Shown here: in pieces, positions 45,118 to 54,261 of the stretch | Numbering within the stretch: the stretch's first letter is position 1 | Layout of the letters: every line of letters begins with the position of its first letter | Origin: Pseudonocardia sp. N23 | GTDB lineage: Bacteria; Actinomycetota; Actinomycetes; Mycobacteriales; Pseudonocardiaceae | DNA length: 64,000 bases | Assembly (NCBI RefSeq): GCF_002583555.1 | Contig: NZ_BEGX01000106.1 | Coordinates: forward strand, 1 to 64,000 | Direction: 5' to 3' | The notes under the pieces: model-generated | What the model was told of the DNA's origin: nothing | The model's database searches: none | The model's input: the letters and a program-made list of their open reading frames with translations, nothing else | Program-made: the position numbers and the translations under genes

Positions 45118-45726
45118 GTGATCTTGTGGCGACGCCGTGTAGTCAAGCTTCTGTCCGTGCTGCTGCTCGTCGCCGGGATCGGGCTCCTCGTCCCGACGTT
45201 CGTGGGTACCGCGTCGGCCGACCCGTCGGCCTCGGACTGGGAGCGGCTGCGGATGTGCGAGTCGAGCAACCGCTACGACGTCGTCGCCGACAACGGGCAC
45301 TACGGCGCCTACCAGTTCGACCTGCCGACCTGGCGCTCCGTCGGCGGGACGGGCCTGCCGTCCGACGCCTCACCGGCCGAACAGGACCAGCGTGCGCTCG
45401 CGCTGTGGCGCAAGCGCGGCTGGCAGCCGTGGACGTGCGCGCGGACCCTCGGTCTGGGCACCACGCCCGCCGCCCCGGCCGGCCCGCCTGCGTGGCCGGG
45501 GAAGGTATGGGTCCAGGGAGACTGTGACCCGGCGTTGCGTGTCTGGCAGCTGCAGATGAACCGCTGGGGCTATGACTTCCAGGGCACCGGGTGCTACTAC
45601 GAGAAGACCCGGACCGCGGTGCTGGAGCTGCAGCGCGCCAACGGGTTGACCCCGTCGGGCAAGCTCGGTCCGCGGACCTGGCAGGCCGCCTGGGACGGTG
45701 CTGCCCCGGTCCGCGTCGGCAGCTGA
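45118..45726 (+). CDS. Secreted Rpf-like transglycosylase with peptidoglycan-binding domain
   Basis: 202 residues. A signal peptide (RRRVVKLL, hydrophobic core, cut near TASA-DPS at about 34) precedes an Rpf/lysozyme-like domain: WERLRMCESSNRYDVVADNG (catalytic Glu in CESSNRY), YGAYQFDLPTWRSVGG and AEQDQRALALW. The C terminus has a peptidoglycan-binding repeat (RVWQLQMNRWGYDFQGTG). Rpf-type enzymes cleave glycan strands during growth and resuscitation from dormancy. GTG 45118 is probably leaderless. Converges with the cyclophilin gene. Confidence 0.88.
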   Translation: MILWRRRVVKLLSVLLLVAGIGLLVPTFVGTASADPSASDWERLRMCESSNRYDVVADNGHYGAYQFDLPTWRSVGGTGLPSDASPAEQDQRALALWRKRGWQPWTCARTLGLGTTPAAPAGPPAWPGKVWVQGDCDPALRVWQLQMNRWGYDFQGTGCYYEKTRTAVLELQRANGLTPSGKLGPRTWQAAWDGAAPVRVGS

Positions 45727-45735
45727 CGAGACGGG

Positions 45736-45766
45736 CCGGTCCCCGGCGGACGATGCCGGGGACCGG
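45736..45766. terminator. Bidirectional terminator
   Basis: Perfect 11-bp stem CCGGTCCCCGG/CCGGGGACCGG with a 9-base loop, between the convergent Rpf-like and cyclophilin genes. Confidence 0.8.
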
Positions 45767-45772
45767 GAGCCG

Positions 45773-46636
<864 letters not shown>

Positions 46637-46736
46637 CGCGGTGCATCCTCCTGGCTGGTACTCCGGCCGCCTGCGGGCGCCGCAGGCGGCGGCGAGCCTA
46701 TCCACCGTGCCTGAGAGGAACCTGGGCGGGCGCGTC

Positions 46737-46742
46737 TAGGCT
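46737..46742 (+). promoter_or_regulatory. -10 element TAGGCT (leaderless)
   Basis: Six bases before GTG 46749 and no ribosome binding site between. Confidence 0.5.
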
Positions 46743-46748
46743 GTTCGC

Positions 46749-47438
46749 GTGCTCGTCGCAGGCTTTCCCGCCGGGTCCTTCCAGACCAACTGCTACGTCC
46801 TCGCCCGCGAGGCCGGGGAGGCGTGCATCGTCGTCGACCCCGGGCAGGACGCGGTCGAGCCCCTCGAGGCGCTGCTCGCCGAGCATCGGCTGACCCCCGT
46901 CGCGGTGCTGCTCACCCACGGGCACTTCGACCACACCTTCAGCGTCGCCCCCGTCTGCGACGGCAACGACATCCCGGCGTGGATCCACCCCGAGGACCGC
47001 GACATGCTGGCCGACCCGATGAAGGGGATCTCCGCGGAGTCCGCCGCGCTCTTCGGCGGCCGCCTGGAGCTGCGGGAACCGCGTTCGGTCGAGCTGCTCA
47101 CCGACGGGTCCGACCTCGAGCTCGCCGGGCTGACCCTGCGGGTCGACCACACCCCCGGCCACACCCGGGGATCGGTCGTCTTCACCACCCCGTCCGACGA
47201 CGGCACCGAGGTCATCCTCGCGGGCGACACGCTGTTCGCAGGCTCCGTCGGCCGCACCGACCTCCCGGGCGGGTCGCACCAGCAGCTGCTCGACAGCGTG
47301 CGCGACAAGCTGCTCGTCCGTGACGACTCCGGGTTCGTGCTTCCCGGGCACGGCCCGACCACCACCATCGGGCGGGAGCGGGCCACCAACCCGTTCCTGC
47401 AGGACCTGGGCGAGCAGCCCGCACGGAGGGGACTGTGA
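46749..47438 (+). CDS. Metallo-beta-lactamase fold hydrolase, glyoxalase II-like
   Basis: 229 residues with the full metal set: THGHFDHTFS (HxHxDH, near 60), HTPGHTRGS, AGDTLF and a final PGHGPTTT. The size and layout fit glyoxalase II-like thioester hydrolases; orthologous by position to Rv2581c. It overlaps hisS (GTGA) and is probably co-transcribed with it. The substrate is inferred only at family level. Confidence 0.88.
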   Translation: MLVAGFPAGSFQTNCYVLAREAGEACIVVDPGQDAVEPLEALLAEHRLTPVAVLLTHGHFDHTFSVAPVCDGNDIPAWIHPEDRDMLADPMKGISAESAALFGGRLELREPRSVELLTDGSDLELAGLTLRVDHTPGHTRGSVVFTTPSDDGTEVILAGDTLFAGSVGRTDLPGGSHQQLLDSVRDKLLVRDDSGFVLPGHGPTTTIGRERATNPFLQDLGEQPARRGL

Positions 47439-48730
47439 CCGCCACCTCGACAGGCGCCGCCGCGACGGGGCGGGTCCAGCCCTTCGCCGCCCCCAAGGGC
47501 ATCCCGGAGTATCTCCCGGCCGACGGGTTCGTCCGGGTCCGCGACGCACTCGTCGGCGCCGCCGACCGCGCCGGGTACGGCCACATCGAGCTGCCGATCT
47601 TCGAGGACACCGGCCTCTACGCCCGCGGCGTGGGGGAGTCGACCGACGTCGTCAGCAAGGAGATGTACTCCTTCGCCGACCGCGGCGACCGCTCCGTGAC
47701 GCTGCGGCCCGAGGGCACCGCAGGCGTCGTGCGCGCCGTCATCGAGCACGGCCTCGACCGCCAGGGCCTGCCCGTCAAGCTGCGCTACGCGGGTCCGTTC
47801 TTCCGCTACGAACGCCCGCAGGCCGGCCGCTACCGTCAGCTGCAGCAGGTCGGCGTCGAGGCCATCGGCGTCGACGACCCGGCACTCGACGCCGAGGTCA
47901 TCGCCGTCGCCGACGAGGGCTTCCGCTCGCTGGGGCTCACCGGCTACCGGCTGGAGCTCACGTCGCTGGGCGACGCCGACTGCCGGCCCGCCTACCGGGA
48001 GCTGCTCCAGGAGTTCCTCGCCGGCCTCCCGCTCGACGAGGCCACCCGCCACCGCGCCGCGATCAACCCGCTGCGCGTGCTCGACGACAAGCGCCCCGAG
48101 GTGCGGGCCCTGCTCGCCGACGCGCCGCTGCTCGTCGACCACCTCTCGGAGGTGTCGGCCGCGCACCACGCCGCGGTGAAGCGTCACCTCGACGACCTCG
48201 GCGTCGCCTACGTCGAGAACCCGCGCATGGTCCGCGGCCTCGACTACTACACGAAGACGACGTTCGAGTTCGTCCACGACGGCCTCGGCGCCCAGTCCGG
48301 GATCGGCGGCGGCGGCCGCTACGACGGGCTGATGGAGATCCTCGGCGGGCAGCCGCTGTCGGGGGTCGGGTTCGGGATCGGTGTCGACCGCACGCTGCTG
48401 GCCTGCCGGGCCGAGGGCATCGCGATCGACGACGCCCCCCGCGTCGACGTGTTCTGCGTGCCGCTGGGCGAGGAGGCGCTGAGCCGCCTGGTCGTCGTCG
48501 CCGCCGCGCTCCGCCGGGCGGGCGTCCGGGTGGACGTCTCCTACGGCGGCCGCGGGCTCAAGGGGGCGATGAAGTCGGCCGACCGGTCGGGCGCGCGGTT
48601 CGCGCTGGTGCTGGGCGAGCGCGACATCGAGGCCGGGACGATCGGGGTCAAGGACCTCGCCTCCGGTGACCAGCAGTCCGTAGGGCTCGACTCGGTCGTC
48701 GACACGGTCGTCGGGCGCGTCGGGGCCTGA
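47435..48730 (+). CDS. hisS: Histidyl-tRNA synthetase
   Basis: 431 residues. Class II synthetase: AAPKGIPEYLP at the start, motif 2 YAGPFFRYERPQAGRYRQ, the HisRS-specific VRGLDYYTKTTFEF and GGGGRYDGL, and a C-terminal anticodon-binding domain. The start is GTG 47435 with GGAGGGG upstream, overlapping the preceding stop. Identification is secure. Confidence 0.97.
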   Translation: MTATSTGAAATGRVQPFAAPKGIPEYLPADGFVRVRDALVGAADRAGYGHIELPIFEDTGLYARGVGESTDVVSKEMYSFADRGDRSVTLRPEGTAGVVRAVIEHGLDRQGLPVKLRYAGPFFRYERPQAGRYRQLQQVGVEAIGVDDPALDAEVIAVADEGFRSLGLTGYRLELTSLGDADCRPAYRELLQEFLAGLPLDEATRHRAAINPLRVLDDKRPEVRALLADAPLLVDHLSEVSAAHHAAVKRHLDDLGVAYVENPRMVRGLDYYTKTTFEFVHDGLGAQSGIGGGGRYDGLMEILGGQPLSGVGFGIGVDRTLLACRAEGIAIDDAPRVDVFCVPLGEEALSRLVVVAAALRRAGVRVDVSYGGRGLKGAMKSADRSGARFALVLGERDIEAGTIGVKDLASGDQQSVGLDSVVDTVVGRVGA

Positions 48731-48735
48731 CGCCG

Positions 48736-49323
48736 GTGGCGGACGCCGACCGGGAGCGCTGGGACTCCCGGCACTCCGTCGCGGGTGTCGGCACCCCGGC
48801 GCCGCCGGACGCACTACGCGGCCGGGAGAGCCTGCTGCCCGCGGGTGGCCGGGCGCTCGACGTGGCCTGCGGGCGGGGGAGCGTCGCGGTCTGGCTGGCG
48901 CTGCGGGGGTTCGTCGTCGACGCGGTGGACGTGTCGCCTGTCGCGCTCGCGTCGGGGGCGGCCCTGGCCGCGGCGAACGGTGCCGCCGTCTCGTGGCGTG
49001 CGGGCGACCTCGACTCCGGCCTGCCGCCCGGGTGCACCGGGCCGTACGACGTCGTCGTCTGCCAGCGCTTCCGCGATCCGCGGCTCCACCCGGTGTTCGC
49101 ACGGGTTCTCGCGCCCGGCGGTCTGCTCGTCCTCACCGTGCTCTCCGCGGTCGACGACGAGCCCGGCCCCTTCCGCGCCGGGCCCGGTGAGCTGGCCGCG
49201 GCGTTCGACGGCCTGACCACGGTCGTGCACGAGGAGGGCAACGGCGAGGCGACGCTGATCGCGATCAGGCGCCGGTGGGGCGTGGCTCCCGGCTCGCCAC
49301 CAGCGCGGCCAGCCCCGTGGTGA
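48736..49323 (+). CDS. SAM-dependent methyltransferase
   Basis: 195 residues, class I Rossmann methyltransferase: motif I LDVACGRGSVAVWLA, acidic end of strand 2 DAVDVS, motif III region RVLAPGGLLVLTV. It resembles TehB/Tam-like small-molecule methyltransferases, which is notable near a tellurium-type locus but not proven. It starts 5 bases after hisS, and its 3' end overlaps the convergent YibE/F gene by 59 bases. Confidence 0.82.
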   Translation: MADADRERWDSRHSVAGVGTPAPPDALRGRESLLPAGGRALDVACGRGSVAVWLALRGFVVDAVDVSPVALASGAALAAANGAAVSWRAGDLDSGLPPGCTGPYDVVVCQRFRDPRLHPVFARVLAPGGLLVLTVLSAVDDEPGPFRAGPGELAAAFDGLTTVVHEEGNGEATLIAIRRRWGVAPGSPPARPAPW

Positions 49324-50830
49324 TCGGCACCGACGCCACCAGCCCGATGCTGCCCACCAGCGTCCGCACGATCTCCGTCGACACGTCCCCGATCGTCAGG
49401 ACGTGTCCGAGGCCGTCACCCGACACCGAGAAGATCAGCATCAGCGGCAGCGACGCGCCCGCGTAGGCCAGCACCAGGGTGTTCACCGCCGACGACACGT
49501 GGTCGCGGCCGATCCGCATCGCTGCCGTGAACAGTCCGGCTGCCGTGAGGTCGGGGTCGGCCGCCCGGAGCTCCCACACCGCGCTGGTCTGGGTGACGGT
49601 GACGTCGTCGAGCACACCGAGCGCGCCGATCACGAACCCGGCCAGCAGCAGGCCGCGGGCGTCCACCGGGGCGCCGAGCGTCGCGATGAGGTTCGCGGTC
49701 TGGTCGTCGAGGCCGGTCAGCCGGGCGGCGCCCGCGAACACCGCACCCAGCACCCCGATCAGCGCCAGCGACGCCAACGTCCCCAGCACCGCCGTCGAGG
49801 TACGCGCCGACAGCCCGTGCGTCAGGTACAGCACCACGAACATCACCAGGCACGACCCGACGATCGCCACCGCCAGCGGATCGTGCCCCGACACGATCGA
49901 CGGCAGCACGAACATCAGCAGCACGACGAACGTCATGCCCAGTGCGACGAGCGCCGCCAGCCCACGCCACCGGCCCAGTACCAGTACCGCCGCCGCGAAC
50001 AGCACCGCCAGCCAGATCAGCGGTGGGCCGCGCTGGAAGTCGACGACCTGGTAGGAGCCCGGATCCAGCGGGTCGGCGCCCGACCACTGCAGTACCACCT
50101 CGTCGCCGACCGCGAACCGCGGCGTCGACGGCTCGACCGGCAGGATCTGGACGAGGTCGCGGCCCGGTTGCGGGCCGTCCTCCATCCGCACGGTCAGCCC
50201 GAGGCAGGCGTTCGTGCCGTCGCCGGGGGAGCAGTCTGCCCGCTGGGCGGCCACGACCTGCGCATCGACCGGGGTGCCGGGCTGCTGGACCGTCGGCGGC
50301 GGCCCGCCGCGCGGCCACAGTACGACCAGGCCGACCAGCGTCGCGAGCGCGCACGGCACCAGGAGCGCCGCGATGACGACGCGGACCCGGCGGGCGGACG
50401 GGCCGGCCGGGGTGTGGCTGTGGCCGTGACCGGCGGCTGCGGGGTGACGGGGTCGACGGTCGCGCTCCGCCCGGGTCTCGATGTCACCGTCCCGGCCGCG
50501 AGCGCCCCGAGCCGGCGCGGGGCGCGTACGGCTGCCGCGCCGCGCTGTGGACCGCGGCGCCGCGGGGTCCGCCGGAACCGGGTCCGGTGGTGCGGGGTCC
50601 GGCGGTGCGGGGTCCGGTGGTGCGAGGTCCGCCGGCGCGGCGGTGGGCGGGGCGGGGTCCCGCGATGCGCCGGCCGCCGGTGCGAGGTCCGGCGGTACGG
50701 CGCGGGATGCGACGGCCTGGAGTCCGATGACCGGCGTCTCCGGTTCCGGCTCGGCATCGGGTGCGCGGTGCCGTGGTCCGCTCGCCGTGGGCGCCGCGGG
50801 GCGGCGTCGACGGTCGTCGGGCGGAGGCAC
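49265..50830 (-). CDS. YibE/F-family multi-spanning membrane protein
   Basis: 521 residues. A cytoplasmic Pro/Asp/Ala-rich N terminus (about 1-140, with APPDP repeats) is followed by a first helix, an outer domain of about 110 residues, and seven or so helices carrying the YibE/F pattern (YLTHGLSARTSTAVLGT; GVLDDVTVTQTSAVWEL). Family function is not firmly known. GTG 50830 has GGGAGG nine bases upstream. The N-terminal low-complexity region is unusual for the family. Confidence 0.85.
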   Translation of the reverse strand: MPPPDDRRRRPAAPTASGPRHRAPDAEPEPETPVIGLQAVASRAVPPDLAPAAGASRDPAPPTAAPADLAPPDPAPPDPAPPDPVPADPAAPRSTARRGSRTRPAPARGARGRDGDIETRAERDRRPRHPAAAGHGHSHTPAGPSARRVRVVIAALLVPCALATLVGLVVLWPRGGPPPTVQQPGTPVDAQVVAAQRADCSPGDGTNACLGLTVRMEDGPQPGRDLVQILPVEPSTPRFAVGDEVVLQWSGADPLDPGSYQVVDFQRGPPLIWLAVLFAAAVLVLGRWRGLAALVALGMTFVVLLMFVLPSIVSGHDPLAVAIVGSCLVMFVVLYLTHGLSARTSTAVLGTLASLALIGVLGAVFAGAARLTGLDDQTANLIATLGAPVDARGLLLAGFVIGALGVLDDVTVTQTSAVWELRAADPDLTAAGLFTAAMRIGRDHVSSAVNTLVLAYAGASLPLMLIFSVSGDGLGHVLTIGDVSTEIVRTLVGSIGLVASVPITTGLAALVASREPRPTGA

Positions 50831-50877
50831 GCCCGCATCCTCCCAACGCGGCCCGGGCGTGGTGTCGGCCGGTCCTG

Positions 50878-51504
50878 TCAGGCTCGCGCCTCGGCCAGTA
50901 CGGCGGCGACCACCGCGTCGACCGGGCCACCTGCCGGGACGACCGTGCCGGGCTCGTCGGCGCCCAGCGGTTCGAGCGCCGCGAGCTGGCTCGCCAGCAG
51001 CGACGCCGGCATGAAGTGCCCGGTCCGGGCGCGCAGCCGCGCCTCGAGCAGCTCGCCGTCGACCTGCAGCAGGACGAAACGCAGCGACGGATGGCCCTCG
51101 CGCAGGAGGTCGCGGTAGCGGCGGGACAGCGCGGAGCAGGTGACGACGGCGCAGCGCCCGGCCCGCTCCTGCGCGCCGATCCAGGCCGCGACCCGGCGCA
51201 GCCACGGCCAGCGGTCCGAATCGTCGAGCGGCACACCGGCGCCCATCTTGCGGCGGTTCGCCTCGGGGTGCAGGTCGTCACCCTCGGCGAACGCCCAGCC
51301 GGCCCGCTCGGCGACCGCACGGCCGATCGTCGACTTGCCGGAGCCCGAGACCCCCGCGACGACGAGCGTCGTCGTGACGTGCCCCGCTCCGTTGCCGGCA
51401 GTCCTGTTGCCGACCGAACTGCTGTCGCCCGTGCCGCCGCTCACCGGCTCAGGATGCACGGTCAGCGACGGGGCGTCCTGCCGGGTTGCGAGCAGTTCGA
51501 ACAC
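50878..51504 (-). CDS. gntK: Gluconokinase
   Basis: Core of about 165 residues: P-loop GVSGSGKST, FAEGDDLHPEANRRKM, GIPLDDSDRWPWL-type motif (GVPLDDSDRWPWL) and SALSRRYRDLLR, all typical of GntK, which phosphorylates gluconate to 6-phosphogluconate. The longest frame begins at GTG 51504, but that codon lies inside a LexA box; GTG 51459 or 51444 give shorter proteins closer to the usual length. No candidate has a good ribosome binding site, so the start is uncertain. Confidence 0.85.
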   Translation of the reverse strand: MFELLATRQDAPSLTVHPEPVSGGTGDSSSVGNRTAGNGAGHVTTTLVVAGVSGSGKSTIGRAVAERAGWAFAEGDDLHPEANRRKMGAGVPLDDSDRWPWLRRVAAWIGAQERAGRCAVVTCSALSRRYRDLLREGHPSLRFVLLQVDGELLEARLRARTGHFMPASLLASQLAALEPLGADEPGTVVPAGGPVDAVVAAVLAEARA

Positions 51505-51513
51505 ATGTTCGAA
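51496..51513. promoter_or_regulatory. LexA (SOS) box
   Basis: TCGAAC-ACAT-GTTCGA at 51497-51512 is a perfect match to the actinobacterial SOS box TCGAAC-N4-GTTCGA, with one further paired base on each side. It lies 8 bases before GTG 51521 of the radical SAM gene and overlaps the upstream end of the gntK reading frame. Confidence 0.88.
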
Positions 51514-51520
51514 TCACGTC

Positions 51521-54043
51521 GTGCGATGGAGCGGACAGCAGGTCGGGAACGACGGGGTGGGTGGCGATGCGGCGCTGCCGGGGCTGCGTGGGTTGCTGCG
51601 CAGCGTACGAACACCGGAGTTCGCCGGAGCGGTGTTCCACGAGGTGGAGGCGAAGTCGATGCTCAACCGGGTCCCGGGCGGCCTGTCCATGCCCTTCTCG
51701 TGGACGGTCAACCCCTATCGCGGCTGCTCGCACGCCTGCGTCTACTGCCTCGACGGAGCCACCCGCGTCCTGCTCGCCGACGGGCGCATGCGGCCCATCG
51801 CCGAGCTCGGGGTGGGCGACGCGGTCCTCGGCACCGAGACGGGCCCGGACGGGGTTCGCAGGTACGTGCGTACCCGGGTGCTCGCGCACTGGGAGACCGA
51901 CCGGGACGCCTGGGAGGTCGAGCTGAGCGACGGCACACGCCTGGTCGCCAGTGGCGAGCACCGGTTCCTCACCTCGCGCGGCTGGCGCCACGTCGCGCCG
52001 GGATGGTGCCGCAGCGGGCGGCGCCCGCACCTGCGTTCCGGGGAGACCCTGCTCGGCCCGGGCGCGCCGATGGCGGTGCCGGAGTGGACGCCCGGCTACC
52101 GGGCCGGGTACCTGTGCGGGATCACCCGCGCCGACGCGGTGCATCCCGCGGCGCGGGCGGATGAGACGTTCCCGTCGGAACGCCTGCCGCTGGAGGCGTT
52201 GGCCCGCGTGCACCGGATGGTCGCGGCCGGTGCGGAGCAGGAGCCCGGGGCGTCGCCCGCTCGGATCGCCGCCGGGGCCGGACAGGCCTCCGGCGACGCG
52301 TCCGATGTACCGGTCGTGGTGGCTGCGGAGAGCGGCGGTGCACTCGGCGCGCGTCCGGCTCGTCCGCCGGAACCGGGCGGCCTCGTCGGGCGGGTTCTCG
52401 GCACCGGTCCGTCCGCCGCCGGGCCGGTCCGGCCCGCGGCGGCGGGACGCTGGACCCGGATGCGGTCCGAGCCGGGCGTGTGGTCGCCCGCACCCACCCG
52501 ACCGGCGGCAGGCCCACGGGGCAGGACCCGCGGGCCGGGACGCGAGGGTGCGGAGTCGCGGCGCGTGCCGCTGCCGGCCGGCGGAGGCGTCCGTACGGGC
52601 GCGGTCCCCGACGTGGCCGGTCCCGCCGGGTGGCCGCTGCGGCCCGGGCTCGACTGGTGTGCCGGATACGTCGCCGGTGTGCTCGACGCGGCGGGCGTCC
52701 GCACCGCGGAGGGTCTGGCCGTGCGCGCCGTCGGCGCGAGTGGTCGCGAGCTCGTCGAGAAGCTGGTCGCCGCGGGCCGGGGGCTGGGGCTGCGGTTCGC
52801 CCCGGCCGGACCCGTCCCGGTCGAGCCTGTCCCGGCCGGCCCTGTCCCGGCCGGTCCTGCTCTGGGCGGTACGGCCGAGGCCATCCTGCCCGGGGACGCC
52901 CGCACCGTCGCGCGCCTCGTGGGCCGCGTCGACCCGACCGCGGCCGCGGTCCGCGACATCGCCGGAGCCCTCGTCGCGGCGGCCGGTGCCCAGGTCGTCG
53001 GCGTCCGGGCGCTGGGCGGTCGGCGCCCGATGTTCGACATCACCACCGGCACGGGCGACTTCGTCGCCGAGGGCGTGATCAGCCACAACTGCTTCGCCCG
53101 CAACACTCACACCTATCTCGACCTCGACGCGGGCGCCGACTTCGACAGCCAGATCGTCGTCAAGGTCAACGCCGCGCGGGTGCTCGACCGCGAGCTGCGC
53201 AGGCCGCGGTGGCGCCGCGAGCCGGTGGCGATGGGCACCAACACCGACCCCTACCAGCGGGCCGAGGGCCGCTACCGTCTGATGCCCGGAATCCTGCGGG
53301 CGCTCGCCGACACGGGGACGCCGTTCTCGGTCCTCACGAAGGGCACCGTCCTGACCCGGGACCTCCCCGACATCGCCGCGGCGGCCGACGACGTCCCGGT
53401 CGGGCTCGGCGTCTCGATCGCGCTCGTCGACGAGGAGCTCCACTCCCGGCTGGAGCCGGGCGCACCGACTCCCCGGGCCCGGCTCGACCTCGTCCGCCGC
53501 ATCACCGACGCCGGCCTGTCCTGTGGGGTGATGGTCGCGCCCGTCCTGCCGCTGCTCACCGACTCCCCGGAGGCGCTCGACGCGGTCCTCGAACGCATCG
53601 CAGTGGCCGGAGCGACCGGGGCGACGGTGATGGCCCTGCACCTGCGGCCGGGCACCCGGGAGTGGTTCCTGAAGTGGCTCGCGAGGGAGTATCCGGGGCT
53701 GGTCGAGAAGTACGCGCGGCTGTACCGGCGGGGCGCCTATGTCGACGCCGACTACCGCCGCGCGCTCGGGGAGCGGGTCGGGCCGCTGCTGCGCCGTCAC
53801 GGTCTCGACCGGCCGGTGACGACGATGCGGCTGCGCGGCAGCCCTGATCGCTCCGGCAGCCCTGATCGCTCCGGCAGCCCTGATTCCTTCGGCGGCCCCG
53901 GGTCCTCCGACAGCCCTGATTCCTTCGGCGGCCCCGGGTCCTCCGACAGCGCTGGTCCCGCCGGCGGCCCCGATCCGTCCCGCCGTACCGGCGTTGGCCG
54001 CCCGGTGTCGCCGCGCGACGGGGAGCAGCTGAGCATGCTGTGA
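51521..54043 (+). CDS. Intein-containing radical SAM protein, SplB/Rv2578c type
   Basis: 840-residue precursor; removing the intein (residues 76-523) leaves about 392 residues. The host protein matches Rv2578c of M. tuberculosis (COG1533, spore photoproduct lyase-like): RTPEFAGAVFHEVEAKS, NPYRGCSHAC, then after the intein FARNTHTYLDLD, MGTNTDPYQRAEGRYRLMPG, SVLTKGT and VMVAPVLPLLTDS. The radical SAM CxxxCxxC is split: two cysteines precede the intein and the third is the +1 residue after it. The tail is a Ser/Gly/Pro/Asp repeat region ending QLSML, like the beta-clamp motif QL(S/D)LF. A perfect LexA box lies upstream. Probably a DNA-damage response or repair enzyme; the substrate is unknown. 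Confidence 0.9.
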   Translation: MRWSGQQVGNDGVGGDAALPGLRGLLRSVRTPEFAGAVFHEVEAKSMLNRVPGGLSMPFSWTVNPYRGCSHACVYCLDGATRVLLADGRMRPIAELGVGDAVLGTETGPDGVRRYVRTRVLAHWETDRDAWEVELSDGTRLVASGEHRFLTSRGWRHVAPGWCRSGRRPHLRSGETLLGPGAPMAVPEWTPGYRAGYLCGITRADAVHPAARADETFPSERLPLEALARVHRMVAAGAEQEPGASPARIAAGAGQASGDASDVPVVVAAESGGALGARPARPPEPGGLVGRVLGTGPSAAGPVRPAAAGRWTRMRSEPGVWSPAPTRPAAGPRGRTRGPGREGAESRRVPLPAGGGVRTGAVPDVAGPAGWPLRPGLDWCAGYVAGVLDAAGVRTAEGLAVRAVGASGRELVEKLVAAGRGLGLRFAPAGPVPVEPVPAGPVPAGPALGGTAEAILPGDARTVARLVGRVDPTAAAVRDIAGALVAAAGAQVVGVRALGGRRPMFDITTGTGDFVAEGVISHNCFARNTHTYLDLDAGADFDSQIVVKVNAARVLDRELRRPRWRREPVAMGTNTDPYQRAEGRYRLMPGILRALADTGTPFSVLTKGTVLTRDLPDIAAAADDVPVGLGVSIALVDEELHSRLEPGAPTPRARLDLVRRITDAGLSCGVMVAPVLPLLTDSPEALDAVLERIAVAGATGATVMALHLRPGTREWFLKWLAREYPGLVEKYARLYRRGAYVDADYRRALGERVGPLLRRHGLDRPVTTMRLRGSPDRSGSPDRSGSPDSFGGPGSSDSPDSFGGPGSSDSAGPAGGPDPSRRTGVGRPVSPRDGEQLSML
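51746..53089 (+). other. Intein (448 residues) with degenerate homing endonuclease region
   Basis: Block A starts with Cys1 (CLDGATRVLLADGRMRPI), block B is ASGEHRFLTSRGW with the TxxH-type His, block F is FDITTGTGDFVAEG and block G is VISHN followed by Cys+1. All splicing residues (Cys1, block B His, penultimate His, terminal Asn, Cys+1) are present, so splicing should work. The middle has two LAGLIDADG-like remnants, AGYLCGITRADA (about 52101-52136) and CAGYVAGVLDAAG (about 52659-52697, catalytic acid replaced by Ala), with about 170 residues of Pro/Gly/Arg-rich low complexity between. The endonuclease is probably inactive. Confidence 0.92.
53832..53952 (+). repeat. Tandem repeats in the tail of the radical SAM gene
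   Basis: 18-bp units encoding GSPDRS (about 53837-53880), then two 33-36-bp units encoding SFGGPGSSDSPD. All in frame. Confidence 0.8.
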
Positions 54044-54047
54044 GAGT

Positions 54048-54062
54048 CGTTGCGGCGCAACG
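54048..54062. terminator. Short hairpin after the radical SAM gene
   Basis: CGTTGC-GGC-GCAACG: 6-bp stem with a 3-base loop, 4 bases after the stop. Weak; it could also be a protein site. Confidence 0.3.
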
Positions 54063-54261
54063 TCAGACACCGCCGGTGCGGACCTCGGCGGCAGCCGACG
54101 CGGGACGGGCGACCGGGCACGACGCGCGGATCGACGCCGGTGTGGCACCCGAGTCCGGTGTGGGCGACAGGTGCGGTCAAGAGCCGTGGCGCACAGCGGG
54201 TTCAGGATCGGGTCCGGAGGTGTGGGGTCGAGCGGCCCTGCGCCGGGTAAGGTCAACGGCA

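Noticed and set aside
48736..49323. Methyltransferase as TehB of a tellurite system
   Set aside because: Only the general class I motifs are visible and it is 16 kb from the Ter locus, in a hisS transcript; no specific tellurite link can be claimed.
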